The notes under the pieces: generated by a model
What the model was told of the DNA's origin: nothing
The model's input: the letters and a program-made list of their open reading frames with translations, nothing else
The model's database searches: none
Assembly: GCA_042092935.1 (NCBI GenBank)
Contig: JBELFK010000027.1
Coordinates: 1 to 24,113, forward strand
Origin: JASMHC01 sp042092935
GTDB taxonomy: Bacteria > Pseudomonadota > Alphaproteobacteria > Rhodobacterales > Rhodobacteraceae
Direction: 5' to 3'
DNA length: 24,113 nt
Position numbers and translations under genes: made by a program
In this document: positions 15,811 through 23,543 of the stretch, in pieces
Numbering within the stretch: position 1 is the stretch's first letter
Layout of the letters: every line of letters begins with the position of its first letter

Positions 15811-16154
15811 GCGCGCTCCTCCAAATCGAGTGAGACGGCGACTGCGACATTGGCCATGACATTCGGCGCGCCCCCCGCGCGTTCAACATCCAAACCACCT
15901 GCGCAAACATCGATGCTGACCTGTCCATAGGGGAAGACGGATTTTAACACCTCAACATCCACAGCGTCAGGCCGCGCGACACCAACTTTGACATCGATAA
16001 TCATGTCGGTCTTTTCTTTGCCAAACAACTCGGCCAAATTGATCGAGTTACGCCACAAAGCATGTTTGATCGCCCGCACCGAAGCCTCGGTATAGTCTTG
16101 GCGGCGCAGGGATGACCCCATGCCGAACTCTGTCAACAAATGTGTAACAGCCAT
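15807..16154 (-). CDS. Lin0512-family protein, copy A
   Basis: A 115-residue protein of the same family as copy B. Shared features are LLTEFGMGSSLRRQDYTEA near the start, VGVARPDAVDVEVLKSVFP, and GQVSIDVCAGGL. It differs from copy B enough (well under half identical by eye) to be an old duplication, possibly forming a heteromer. The start codon shares one base with the cobO stop, and the stop overlaps copy B by 4 bp, so translation is coupled along the block. Function is unknown; the cobalamin setting is the only clue. Confidence 0.82.
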   Translation of the reverse strand: MAVTHLLTEFGMGSSLRRQDYTEASVRAIKHALWRNSINLAELFGKEKTDMIIDVKVGVARPDAVDVEVLKSVFPYGQVSIDVCAGGLDVERAGGAPNVMANVAVAVSLDLEERA

Positions 16155-16765
16155 TAAAATTCGACCCCCGCCTGCGCCTTGATGCCATCACGGAAGGGGT
16201 GCTTGACCAATTCCATTTCGGATACCAGATCAGCGGCCTCGATCAACTCGGGCTTGGCATTGCGACCCGTCAAGCACACATGGGTCATGTCCGGTTTTTC
16301 GGTCAGCAAGAAATCCACAACCTCGTCGATATCGAGATAGTCGTTGCGCAGGGCAATATTGATTTCGTCCAAAAGCACGAACTTTATGTTGTGGTCACGA
16401 ATGAAGTCTTTTGCCTTTTCCCAACCCGCTTGGGCGGCAGCGATATCGCGTTCACGATCTTGCGTTTCCCACGTAAACCCTTCGCCGGACACGACAAACT
16501 GGCAAATGTCGGCAAAGCGGTCTTCAAGCAGCGACCGTTCGCCGGTTGCGCGGCTGCCCTTGATGAACTGCACGACGGCACAGGGCATTCCATGGGCAAT
16601 GGCGCGGAACACCATCCCGAAACCGGATGACGATTTGCCCTTGCCCTTGCCGGTGTTGACGATGATGAGTCCTTTCTCTTCGGTCTTAGTCTCCATCATC
16701 CGATCACGTGCGGCTTTGATCTTTTTCATTTTCTCCGCGTGGCGGGTGTTCACATCATCACTCAA
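16154..16765 (-). CDS. cobO: Cob(I)yrinic acid a,c-diamide adenosyltransferase
   Basis: It transfers the adenosyl group of ATP to the reduced cobalt of cobyrinic acid a,c-diamide. About 203 residues. KGLIIVNTGKGKGKSSSGFG is the P-loop region, with AARDRMMETKTEEKG before it and VLLDEINIALRNDYL, CLTGRNAKPELIEAADLVSEM after; all are CobO hallmarks. The frame stays open to 17296 through the riboswitch DNA, so the start must be chosen. A TTG at 16765 gives the family-like N-terminus MSDDVNTRHAEKMKK, with AGGTG four bases upstream. An ATG at 16786 would add seven residues but has no ribosome site and overlaps a -35 box of the opposite strand. It is the first gene of a four-gene minus-strand block. 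Confidence 0.93.
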   Translation of the reverse strand: MSDDVNTRHAEKMKKIKAARDRMMETKTEEKGLIIVNTGKGKGKSSSGFGMVFRAIAHGMPCAVVQFIKGSRATGERSLLEDRFADICQFVVSGEGFTWETQDRERDIAAAQAGWEKAKDFIRDHNIKFVLLDEINIALRNDYLDIDEVVDFLLTEKPDMTHVCLTGRNAKPELIEAADLVSEMELVKHPFRDGIKAQAGVEF

Positions 16766-16779
16766 AAGGCACCTATCGC

Positions 16780-16809
16780 TTGACATTGCTGGCTGTGATC
16801 GCCCATGTG
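16780..16809 (+). promoter_or_regulatory. Candidate promoter of the riboswitch-cobW-cobN transcript
   Basis: A perfect -35 box TTGACA at 16780-16785 is followed 17-18 bases later by a poor -10 region (around 16803-16809). The predicted start would fall near 16815, exactly where the riboswitch P1 helix begins, which supports the assignment. The -35 box overlaps the most upstream candidate ATG of the divergent cobO. Confidence 0.5.
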
Positions 16810-16814
16810 CGATC

Positions 16815-17003
16815 TGCTGGTGCCTGTCATATGACAGGTGAAAAGGGAATGCGATACGGGAAGCGACCTTCCTTGAAACGCAGCCGCCCCCGCGACCGTG
16901 ACCGGATAGGTCGCCCACAGCCACTGGTGCGTCGTCACCGGGAAGGCAGGGTGACCGCCAGAGGCCTACCTCTGACATCCGCAAGCCGGGAGACCTGCCA
17001 GCA
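16815..17003 (+). ncRNA. Cobalamin riboswitch aptamer
   Basis: A leader element binding adenosylcobalamin and repressing the downstream genes. Seen directly: outer helix P1 from TGCTGG (16815-16820) with CCAGCA (16998-17003); the GGTGAAAAGGGAAT block at 16837-16850; the GCCGCCCCCGCGACCGT core near 16888-16904; AGCCACTG and the GGGAAGGC block; and a B12 box AGCCGGGAGACCTGCC at 16984-16999. A 16-bp palindrome at 16823-16838 forms a helix inside the aptamer. It lies about 90 bp before the DUF1636 gene and should control that gene, cobW, cobN, cobG, cobH and cobI together. Confidence 0.95.
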
Positions 17004-17031
17004 AACGCGACGTGAACCGGGCGGGGTGCCT

Positions 17032-17065
17032 CGGGGGCGGGATTGGCCTTGGTCCCCGTTTCTTT
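17032..17065 (+). promoter_or_regulatory. Possible riboswitch expression platform (attenuator-like stem)
   Basis: CGGGG (17032-17036) can pair with CCCCG (17054-17058), followed directly by TTTCTTT. This resembles a weak intrinsic terminator between the aptamer and the first start codon. The stem is short with a large loop, and control at the ribosome site (AAAAGGA at 17077-17083) is equally possible. Confidence 0.3.
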
Positions 17066-17093
17066 CCCCATCCGAGAAAAGGAATGATGCCCC

Positions 17094-17474
17094 ATGGCCC
17101 AAAAGGTCACTGAACTACTGGTTTGCACAACGTGCCGCATGGGCATGCCCACTGATGTGGAAGGGCCGCGCCCGGGTGCGCAATTGTATGACGCCTTGGC
17201 CGGCGCCGCCCTACCCGACGGCGTCGTTCTGAAACCCGTCGAATGCCTCTCAAACTGCAAAGAGGGGTGCTCGGTCGTGCTACGATCCGCGGGCAAATGG
17301 ACCTATGTTTACGGTCGTTTTGATCCCGAACAGGGTGCCAGGGACATCATCGTTGACGGCACCGCGAAATACCACGCCTCTGAGGACGGTCTCGTCCCGT
17401 GGCGCGAGCGCCCTGAACATTTCCGCAAAAACTGCATTGCCCGCATTCCCCCTTTGGAGATCCCGAATGTCTGA
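17094..17474 (+). CDS. DUF1636 family protein, probable iron-sulfur (thioredoxin-like ferredoxin type)
   Basis: A 126-residue cytoplasmic protein. Cys11 and Cys14 (VCTTCRMG) plus Cys51, Cys55 and Cys59 (VECLSNCKEGCSVVL) give a pattern like [2Fe-2S] thioredoxin-fold ferredoxins. The C-terminal WRERPEHFRKNCIARIPP is typical of DUF1636. It is the first gene after the cobalamin riboswitch and its stop overlaps cobW by 8 bp. Family members are commonly found beside cobW and cobN. A role in electron supply, for instance for cobalt reduction, or in metal delivery is inferred, not shown. The ATG at 17094 follows AAAAGGA; two earlier ATGs at 17084 and 17087 are out of frame. Confidence 0.85.
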   Translation: MAQKVTELLVCTTCRMGMPTDVEGPRPGAQLYDALAGAALPDGVVLKPVECLSNCKEGCSVVLRSAGKWTYVYGRFDPEQGARDIIVDGTAKYHASEDGLVPWRERPEHFRKNCIARIPPLEIPNV

Positions 17475-18504
17475 TCTAAGCAAACTGCCCGTCACCGTCA
17501 TCACCGGATTTCTGGGATCGGGAAAAACGACCCTCGTGCGTCACTTGATGCAAAACCCACAAGGCAAACGCCTTGCCATTATCGTCAACGAATTTGGTGA
17601 CGTCGGGGTTGATGGTGAAATCCTGAAATCTTGCGCGATCCCCGATTGCCCCGAAGAAAACATCATGGAGCTGGCAAACGGATGCATCTGTTGCACCGTG
17701 GCCGACGACTTTATCCCGACGATCGAAGCGCTTATGGCGCTAGAGCCGCGCCCCGAGCATATCCTGATTGAAACCTCGGGTCTTGCCCTGCCAAAGCCGT
17801 TGCTAAAGGCGTTTGACTGGCCGGATATCCGCTCAAAAATCACCGTCGATGGCGTGATCGCGCTTGCGGATGCCGAGGCTGTGGCCTCGGGCCGTTTTGC
17901 CCCGAATGTTGCGGCTGTGGATGCGCAACGCATGGCGGATGACAGTCTCGATCACGAAACGCCGCTGTCCGAGGTTTTTGAGGATCAGATTTCTTGCGCC
18001 GACATCATCCTGTTGACCAAACCCGACCTTGCAGGGCCAGAGGGCATTGCCAAGGCCAAGGCGACTATCGCTGCCGAAGCCCCGCGCCCGTTGCCGGTCG
18101 TTGAAGTTGCCGAAGGCGTCGTTGACCCACGCGTCATCCTTGGTCTCGAGGCCGCCGCCGAAGACGATATGGATGCACGGCCAAGCCACCACGACGGTCA
18201 TCACGATCATGAACATGACGATTTTGAAAGCATCATTGTTGATCTTGACGAATTGACCAACCCAGCGGATTTGACCGCAAAAATTGAGAAACTTGCCAAC
18301 GAAAACAACATTCTGCGCGTCAAAGGTTACGCAGCCGTTGCGGGCAAACCAATGCGCCTTTTGGTTCAGGCCGTCGGGGCGCGGGTGCGGTCTCAGTTTG
18401 ATCGCCCCTGGGCACCTGACGAAGCGCGCCAAGGTCGCTTGGTGGTCATTGCCGAGCATGACGACATTGACCGCCAAGCAATCGAAACCATTCTGAAAGG
18501 CTAA
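17467..18504 (+). CDS. cobW: CobW metallochaperone GTPase
   Basis: A 345-residue member of the G3E GTPase family, required for aerobic cobalamin synthesis and thought to deliver Co(II) to the cobaltochelatase. Walker A is GFLGSGKTT (14-22). The metal motif CICC lies at 73-76 in ELANGCICCTV. ETSGLALP follows, and LTKPDL is the guanine-specificity region. A His/Asp-rich loop (HHDGHHDHEHDD) at about 240-252 precedes the C-terminal CobW domain. The ATG at 17467 has GGAGA upstream. The frame extends to 17305, but that part lies in the DUF1636 gene and lacks family similarity. cobN follows 7 bp later. Confidence 0.95.
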   Translation: MSDLSKLPVTVITGFLGSGKTTLVRHLMQNPQGKRLAIIVNEFGDVGVDGEILKSCAIPDCPEENIMELANGCICCTVADDFIPTIEALMALEPRPEHILIETSGLALPKPLLKAFDWPDIRSKITVDGVIALADAEAVASGRFAPNVAAVDAQRMADDSLDHETPLSEVFEDQISCADIILLTKPDLAGPEGIAKAKATIAAEAPRPLPVVEVAEGVVDPRVILGLEAAAEDDMDARPSHHDGHHDHEHDDFESIIVDLDELTNPADLTAKIEKLANENNILRVKGYAAVAGKPMRLLVQAVGARVRSQFDRPWAPDEARQGRLVVIAEHDDIDRQAIETILKG

Positions 18505-18511
18505 CCCCGCG

Positions 18512-21500
18512 ATGCACGTCATTTTCCGCGAGAGTCATGGGCTTGAGGAATCCGAGGCGCCACGCGACCTCGGCCAAAGCCCCGCTGACCTTGTGGTTTT
18601 GTCGTTTTCCGACAGTGACCTGGGGGCGTTTTCAGCGGGCTGGCATCGCTCGAACGGGACACTGCCAACGTTGAGATTGGCCAATCTTTCGGCTTTAAAG
18701 CACCCGCTGTCGGTCGATACCTACATCGAACAAACCTTGGAACACGCCCAAGGTATCCTCATTCGCCTGATCGGCGGTGTTCCCTATTGGGCCTATGGCC
18801 TCGAACAGATTTTTGCAATTGCCCAGCAAAAGGGTATCGCCCTTGCCGTGCTGCCAGCCGACGGTCGGGTGGACGAACGGCTTGATGCTTATTCGACGCT
18901 TCCGGTCTCGACACTTCGCCGTTTGGCGCATTTGTGCGACCAAGGCGGCGAGGTCGCAGCCCAAGCGGCACTGGCGCAATTGGCGCTTGCAGCAGGTCTT
19001 TACGCGGGGCCAGTCGCCGGTGCAAAATCTCTACCGGAATTCGGGGCTTGGACATCGACCCACGGCACATTGCCTTCGCTTGAAATCTTCAAGCGTGACA
19101 AACCTAAACCCTTGGTATTAATCACCTTCTACCGCTCATATCTCAGCGCGGCGGACATCGCGCCGATCAAAGCCTTAAGTGGCGCGTTCGCAGAAAAAGG
19201 GGTGCAAACCCTTGGCCTGTTCGCGCCCTCTCTCAAATCGCCCAAAGCCCGCAAGTGGCTCGAGACAACGATCCAGCGATTGGATGCGTCGGCCATCGTA
19301 AACCTGACGGCATTTTCCGGCCGAGGGTCGGACAACGACTCGCCCTTGGACGTGGCTGGCGTTCCCGTATTTCAAGCCGCCTTGGCGACCTCGGATCGCG
19401 AAAGCTGGGCCAATTCTGATCGCGGTCTTTCACCCGCTGATCTTGCCATGCATGTCGTCTTGCCCGAGGTCGACGGCAGGCTTTTTGCCGGCGTCACCAG
19501 TTTTAAAGAGGCCGGCCAGCGCGACGAGGCGCTAGAGTTCGCAAGAACCGTGCACGCCCCGGACACCGGTCGCGTCGATGCGATTGTTGCCAAAACACTG
19601 GCGTGGGTCAATTTGGCGCAAAAACCAAACTGCGCTAAGAAGCTGGCGATTATTCTGTCAACCTACCCCGGTCGGGATTGGCAAATGGCCCACGCTGTTG
19701 GGTTAGACGCATTGGCCTCGGTTCAGGCCTTGGTTGAGGATTTGCATGGCGACGGCTATGCCATCGACGCGTTGACTGATCCGCTTGAAGATATGTTGCA
19801 AAACGCTTCGCTGTCCGTCTCGCTTGCCGACTATAACGCAGCGCTTGGCACCCTTCCCGCAGCGCTGCACTCGGATTTGATCGAAGCGTGGGGACCACCG
19901 GAAAACGACGCCAATTTCCGCGATGGCGCATTCCATTTTGCAGCCGTCGAAAACGGCAACGCGCTGATTGCCTTGCAACCCGAACGCGGCCAGCCGCAAA
20001 AACGCGACGATGATTACCACGATCTAAGCCGGACACCGTGCCATGCCTATGTCGCGTTCTATCTCTATTTACGCGGCTCTTTTAACGCTGATGCCTTGAT
20101 CCACGTCGGCGCGCACGGCACTTTGGAATGGCTGCCGGGAAAATCTGTCGCATTGTCCGACACCTGTTGGCCCGAGGCGCTGACGGCGTCGCTTCCCGTC
20201 ATTTACCCTTTCATCGTCAACGATCCCGGCGAGGCGGCGCAGGCAAAGCGGCGTATCGGGGCAATGACCCTTGGGCACATCCCCCCTGCCCTGAAAGACA
20301 GCGAAACGCCGGAGCGCATGGCGGGTCTGGAAAGCCTGTTGGACGAGTTTTCGAACGCCGATGGACTCGATCCGAAACGGCGTGACCGGCTGCAAGCAGA
20401 TATTCGCGATCAGGCCAAAGCGCTTGGCGTCGAAGGCGATCTTGGTATTTCCGACGCGATCAGCACCGCCGAGGCGATAACCCGCATCGACCGTTTTGTG
20501 TGTGACATCAAAGAAAGCCAATTCGGCGACGGCCTGCATATTTGGGGTCGCATGCCGCATGCGATTGGGTCGTTTGATCCAACGACTTCAGTGTCGTCAG
20601 AAAAGCAAGCGCTGCTCGATGCGCTGCGCGGAAAACGCATCGACTCGGGGCCGAGCGGCTCGCCCTATCGCCGTCAAGAGGACGTCTTGCCAACCGGCCG
20701 CAATCTGTTCACCACCGACCCGCGCTCAGTGCCGACACGCTCGGCCTACGCGCAGGGCGTTCGGCTGGCCGAAGAACTTGTCCGGCGGCACTTGCAGGAA
20801 GAAGGCGATTATCCAAAGGGCCTGATCGTTGATCTCTGGGGATCGGCCACGATGCGCACCGCGGGCGAGGAATTCGCAATGGCGTTGCATTTGCTGGGGG
20901 CCAAACCGGTCTGGGACAAAGGATCCGAACGTGTTTCAGGTGTCGAGATCATACCAATCGCGGAACTCGAGCGTCCACGGATCGACGTCACCCTGCGCGT
21001 ATCGGGCCTGTTCCGCGACGTCTTCCCATCGCTCTCGGCGCTCTTTTCGCAAGCCGTCCAAGCGCTGAGCCAACGCGACGAGGCAAGCGACTGGAACCCT
21101 TTCGCAGGCAAAGAGACAGGCTTTCGTGTCTTTGGTCCCGCCCCTGGCCACTACGGCTTGGCGATGGGTGAGACGATGGACGATTACACGGACGAGGGTC
21201 GCAAGAATGCGGGCCTCGCGTGGCTCAAAGCGTCATCATGGGGCACAGACGGCACCGAAATCACGCAAGACATGGCGGGAATTGAAACCCGCGTCAAAGC
21301 GGCGGACTCATTCGTGCATCTTCAGGATTTGACGGAAACCGACATTCTGCTGGCCGAGGATTACGCCGCGCATGAAGCTGGGTTTGCGGCAGCAAAGATG
21401 CAAACAGGTGGCAACTATAACCTATACCATCTTGATAACACGGACATTTCAAATCCGTCGGCCCGCACGCTTCAAGAAGAGGTCGCCCGTGTCGTTCATG

Positions 21501-21805
21501 CCCGCGCGACCAACCCAAGCTGGATCAGCGGCATGAAGCGCCACGGGTTTCGTGGCGCAGCCGAGATCGCCGCAACGCTCGATCACCTTGGCGCTTTTGC
21601 CCATCTGGCCGGGGTCGTGGGGCCGCATCTCTTTGATGCCTACCACGACGCAACTTTAGGTGACCCCGATGTCGTCACGTTCCTGAAAGACTCCAACCCC
21701 GAGGCGTTGCAGGCGATGCGCGACCGGTTCAATGCCCTTCACGAAGCAGGCCTGTGGAAAACACGCCGCAACTCGATCCTGGCGCAATTGGAGCAATTGG
21801 CATGA
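18512..21805 (+). CDS. cobN: Cobaltochelatase large subunit CobN
   Basis: A 1097-residue cytoplasmic protein. It binds hydrogenobyrinic acid a,c-diamide and inserts Co(II), driven by the AAA+ partners CobS and CobT, which are not encoded here. Family blocks seen include HVGAHGTLEWLPGKSVALSD near residue 531, VPTRSAYAQGVRLAEELVRR near 740, LRVSGLFRDVFPSL near 830, and GGNYNLYHLDNTDISNPSA near 966. It is related to the magnesium chelatase subunit BchH/ChlH, but the setting and the shorter length fit CobN. It ends in an ATGA overlap with cobG. Confidence 0.96.
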   Translation: MHVIFRESHGLEESEAPRDLGQSPADLVVLSFSDSDLGAFSAGWHRSNGTLPTLRLANLSALKHPLSVDTYIEQTLEHAQGILIRLIGGVPYWAYGLEQIFAIAQQKGIALAVLPADGRVDERLDAYSTLPVSTLRRLAHLCDQGGEVAAQAALAQLALAAGLYAGPVAGAKSLPEFGAWTSTHGTLPSLEIFKRDKPKPLVLITFYRSYLSAADIAPIKALSGAFAEKGVQTLGLFAPSLKSPKARKWLETTIQRLDASAIVNLTAFSGRGSDNDSPLDVAGVPVFQAALATSDRESWANSDRGLSPADLAMHVVLPEVDGRLFAGVTSFKEAGQRDEALEFARTVHAPDTGRVDAIVAKTLAWVNLAQKPNCAKKLAIILSTYPGRDWQMAHAVGLDALASVQALVEDLHGDGYAIDALTDPLEDMLQNASLSVSLADYNAALGTLPAALHSDLIEAWGPPENDANFRDGAFHFAAVENGNALIALQPERGQPQKRDDDYHDLSRTPCHAYVAFYLYLRGSFNADALIHVGAHGTLEWLPGKSVALSDTCWPEALTASLPVIYPFIVNDPGEAAQAKRRIGAMTLGHIPPALKDSETPERMAGLESLLDEFSNADGLDPKRRDRLQADIRDQAKALGVEGDLGISDAISTAEAITRIDRFVCDIKESQFGDGLHIWGRMPHAIGSFDPTTSVSSEKQALLDALRGKRIDSGPSGSPYRRQEDVLPTGRNLFTTDPRSVPTRSAYAQGVRLAEELVRRHLQEEGDYPKGLIVDLWGSATMRTAGEEFAMALHLLGAKPVWDKGSERVSGVEIIPIAELERPRIDVTLRVSGLFRDVFPSLSALFSQAVQALSQRDEASDWNPFAGKETGFRVFGPAPGHYGLAMGETMDDYTDEGRKNAGLAWLKASSWGTDGTEITQDMAGIETRVKAADSFVHLQDLTETDILLAEDYAAHEAGFAAAKMQTGGNYNLYHLDNTDISNPSARTLQEEVARVVHARATNPSWISGMKRHGFRGAAEIAATLDHLGAFAHLAGVVGPHLFDAYHDATLGDPDVVTFLKDSNPEALQAMRDRFNALHEAGLWKTRRNSILAQLEQLA

Positions 21806-22914
21806 GCGCCCCCATTGTCCAGGGATGGTGTCCCGGCGCTTACAAGCCGATGATGTCGGGCGACGGTCTGGTGGTCCGTGTCCGCCCCTTCGCTGGCGAA
21901 ATCAGCGCCGCACAAGCGACTGAACTGGCGGATTTGTCCGAGACGTTTGGAACGGGATTCATCGACCTGACAAACCGCGCCAATCTGCAAATTCGCGGTG
22001 TCAAGGAAACGGATGTTTCCCAGTTGCTGACCCGCTTGTCTCAAGCTGCTTTGTTGGATGAAAACGAAACCGTCGAAGCTAAGCGAAACGTAATCATATC
22101 GCCGTTCTACCAGCCCGGCGACGTGTCAGACCGCATTTACCGAGCGTTGGTCGCCAAACTGCCGGAATTTCCAGATTTCCCAAAGAAATTCGGATTTGCC
22201 GTGGATTGCGGTGAAAGACGGGTCTTGCAGGATACCTACGCAGACATCCGAATTGAACGCGCTCAGGATGGCGGCTTTCTGGTGCGCGCAACGGGCTGTG
22301 ACACCGGCGCTGCCGTAAGCGAAGCGGAGGTGATCGCGACCGTTCTGACCCTTGTTGAATGGTTCGCCTCGACCCGTGCTGCGGATACGCGGCGCATGTC
22401 CAAGCACCTCACCGACGTTCCATTGCCACTGCGTTTTCAAGGCGCTCATCCGTTTGAAGCAACCGTACAGCGCGACAAAGGACTGCTCTACGCCCCCTTC
22501 GGTCAACTCAGCGCCGCAGACTTGCGCGCGTTGTCTGAGCTAGGCGATGTCTCGGCCATCCGCATAACCCCTTGGCGGGCGCTGTGGCTCGGATCCGTAT
22601 CACCCAAGGCCCGCGCGCTGTTTCCGATCCCCGAAAATTCTCCGCTTTTGTCCGTCGCGGCCTGTGCTGGCCAACCGTATTGCCCCCAAGCCAGCGTTGA
22701 AACCCGTGATTTGGCAGTGGAACTGGCGGGGCGTTGGCCGGGCAAACTCCATGTTTCGGGCTGCGCCAAAGGCTGCGCGCACCCTGCCAATGCCGAGGTC
22801 ACGCTCGTTGGGAAAAACGGCCGATTTGACCTTGTTCGAAACGGTGCGGCATGGGATGACCCGTTTTACACCAATCTCAGCCATGCCGCGCTCAAAAATC
22901 TGGATCTCAAGTAA
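21802..22914 (+). CDS. cobG: Precorrin-3B synthase
   Basis: A 370-residue monooxygenase of the nitrite/sulfite reductase fold. With O2 it converts precorrin-3A to precorrin-3B, the step that prepares ring contraction in the aerobic route. LTNRANLQIRGV (56-67) is the family substrate block. Four [4Fe-4S] ligands are seen: Cys288 and Cys294 (CAGQPYC) with Cys321 and Cys325 (SGCAKGCAHP). The start at 21802 is set by the ATGA overlap with cobN; an in-frame ATG at 21754 would add residues encoded inside cobN with no family similarity. The stop shares one base with the cobH start. Confidence 0.94.
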   Translation: MSAPIVQGWCPGAYKPMMSGDGLVVRVRPFAGEISAAQATELADLSETFGTGFIDLTNRANLQIRGVKETDVSQLLTRLSQAALLDENETVEAKRNVIISPFYQPGDVSDRIYRALVAKLPEFPDFPKKFGFAVDCGERRVLQDTYADIRIERAQDGGFLVRATGCDTGAAVSEAEVIATVLTLVEWFASTRAADTRRMSKHLTDVPLPLRFQGAHPFEATVQRDKGLLYAPFGQLSAADLRALSELGDVSAIRITPWRALWLGSVSPKARALFPIPENSPLLSVAACAGQPYCPQASVETRDLAVELAGRWPGKLHVSGCAKGCAHPANAEVTLVGKNGRFDLVRNGAAWDDPFYTNLSHAALKNLDLK

Positions 22915-23543
22915 TGCCCTATGAATACGAAAAAAACGGCGCTGCGATATATCTTGAATCGTTTGCAACGATCAGGTCCGAGGCCAATTTGGCGCGCTTT
23001 GATTCAGACGAAGAAATGGTCGCTGTGCGTATGATCCATGCCGCTGGCATGGTCGGACTGGAAGAGCATATCCATTTTTCACCCAACTTCGTCGCAAGCG
23101 CACGCACCGCCTTGGAAAACGGCGCGCCGATCTTTTGCGATGCGCGGATGGTCAGCGAAGGCGTGACGCGCACCCGCCTGCCCGCCAACAACGAGGTAAT
23201 CTGCACGCTTTGGGCCGACGGTATCAAGGAAATGGCCGCCGAGATGGGCAACACCCGCTCGGCGACAGCGTTGGAGCTTTGGCGACCCAAGTTAGAGGGC
23301 GCGGTGGTTGCCATCGGCAACGCACCAACGGCGTTGTTTCATCTTCTGAACATGCTGGAAGACCCGGACTGCCCGCGTCCAGCGGCCATCATCGGGTGCC
23401 CCGTTGGATTTATCGGAGCGGCTGAAAGCAAGGACGCGCTTTGGAACGACCAACCCGTTCCCTGTTGCATCGTCAAAGGCCGCTTGGGCGGCAGCGCGAT
23501 CACCGTTGCAGCCATCAACGCAATAGCGAGTCGGATCGAATGA
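22914..23543 (+). CDS. cobH: Precorrin-8X methylmutase
   Basis: A 209-residue enzyme that moves a methyl group from C11 to C12, giving hydrogenobyrinic acid. His42 in VRMIHAAGMVG matches the active-site His43 of Pseudomonas CobH. FCDARMVSEGVTRTRLP and VIGNAPTALFHLLNML, ending with the GCPVGFIGAAESKD stretch, are standard family blocks. The stop overlaps the cobI start by 3 bp. Confidence 0.97.
   Translation: MPYEYEKNGAAIYLESFATIRSEANLARFDSDEEMVAVRMIHAAGMVGLEEHIHFSPNFVASARTALENGAPIFCDARMVSEGVTRTRLPANNEVICTLWADGIKEMAAEMGNTRSATALELWRPKLEGAVVAIGNAPTALFHLLNMLEDPDCPRPAAIIGCPVGFIGAAESKDALWNDQPVPCCIVKGRLGGSAITVAAINAIASRIE

Noticed and set aside
16766..17296. N-terminal extension of cobO up to 17296
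   Set aside because: It would translate the antisense of the cobalamin riboswitch and the start of the DUF1636 gene. The family N-terminus begins at 16765 (or at most 16786).
17305..17466. Upstream start for cobW
   Set aside because: The added 54 residues lie inside the DUF1636 gene in another frame. The normal CobW N-terminus begins at 17467 with a good ribosome site.
21754..21801. Upstream start for cobG
   Set aside because: It lies inside cobN and adds 16 residues unlike the family; the ATGA overlap at 21802 is the expected coupling.
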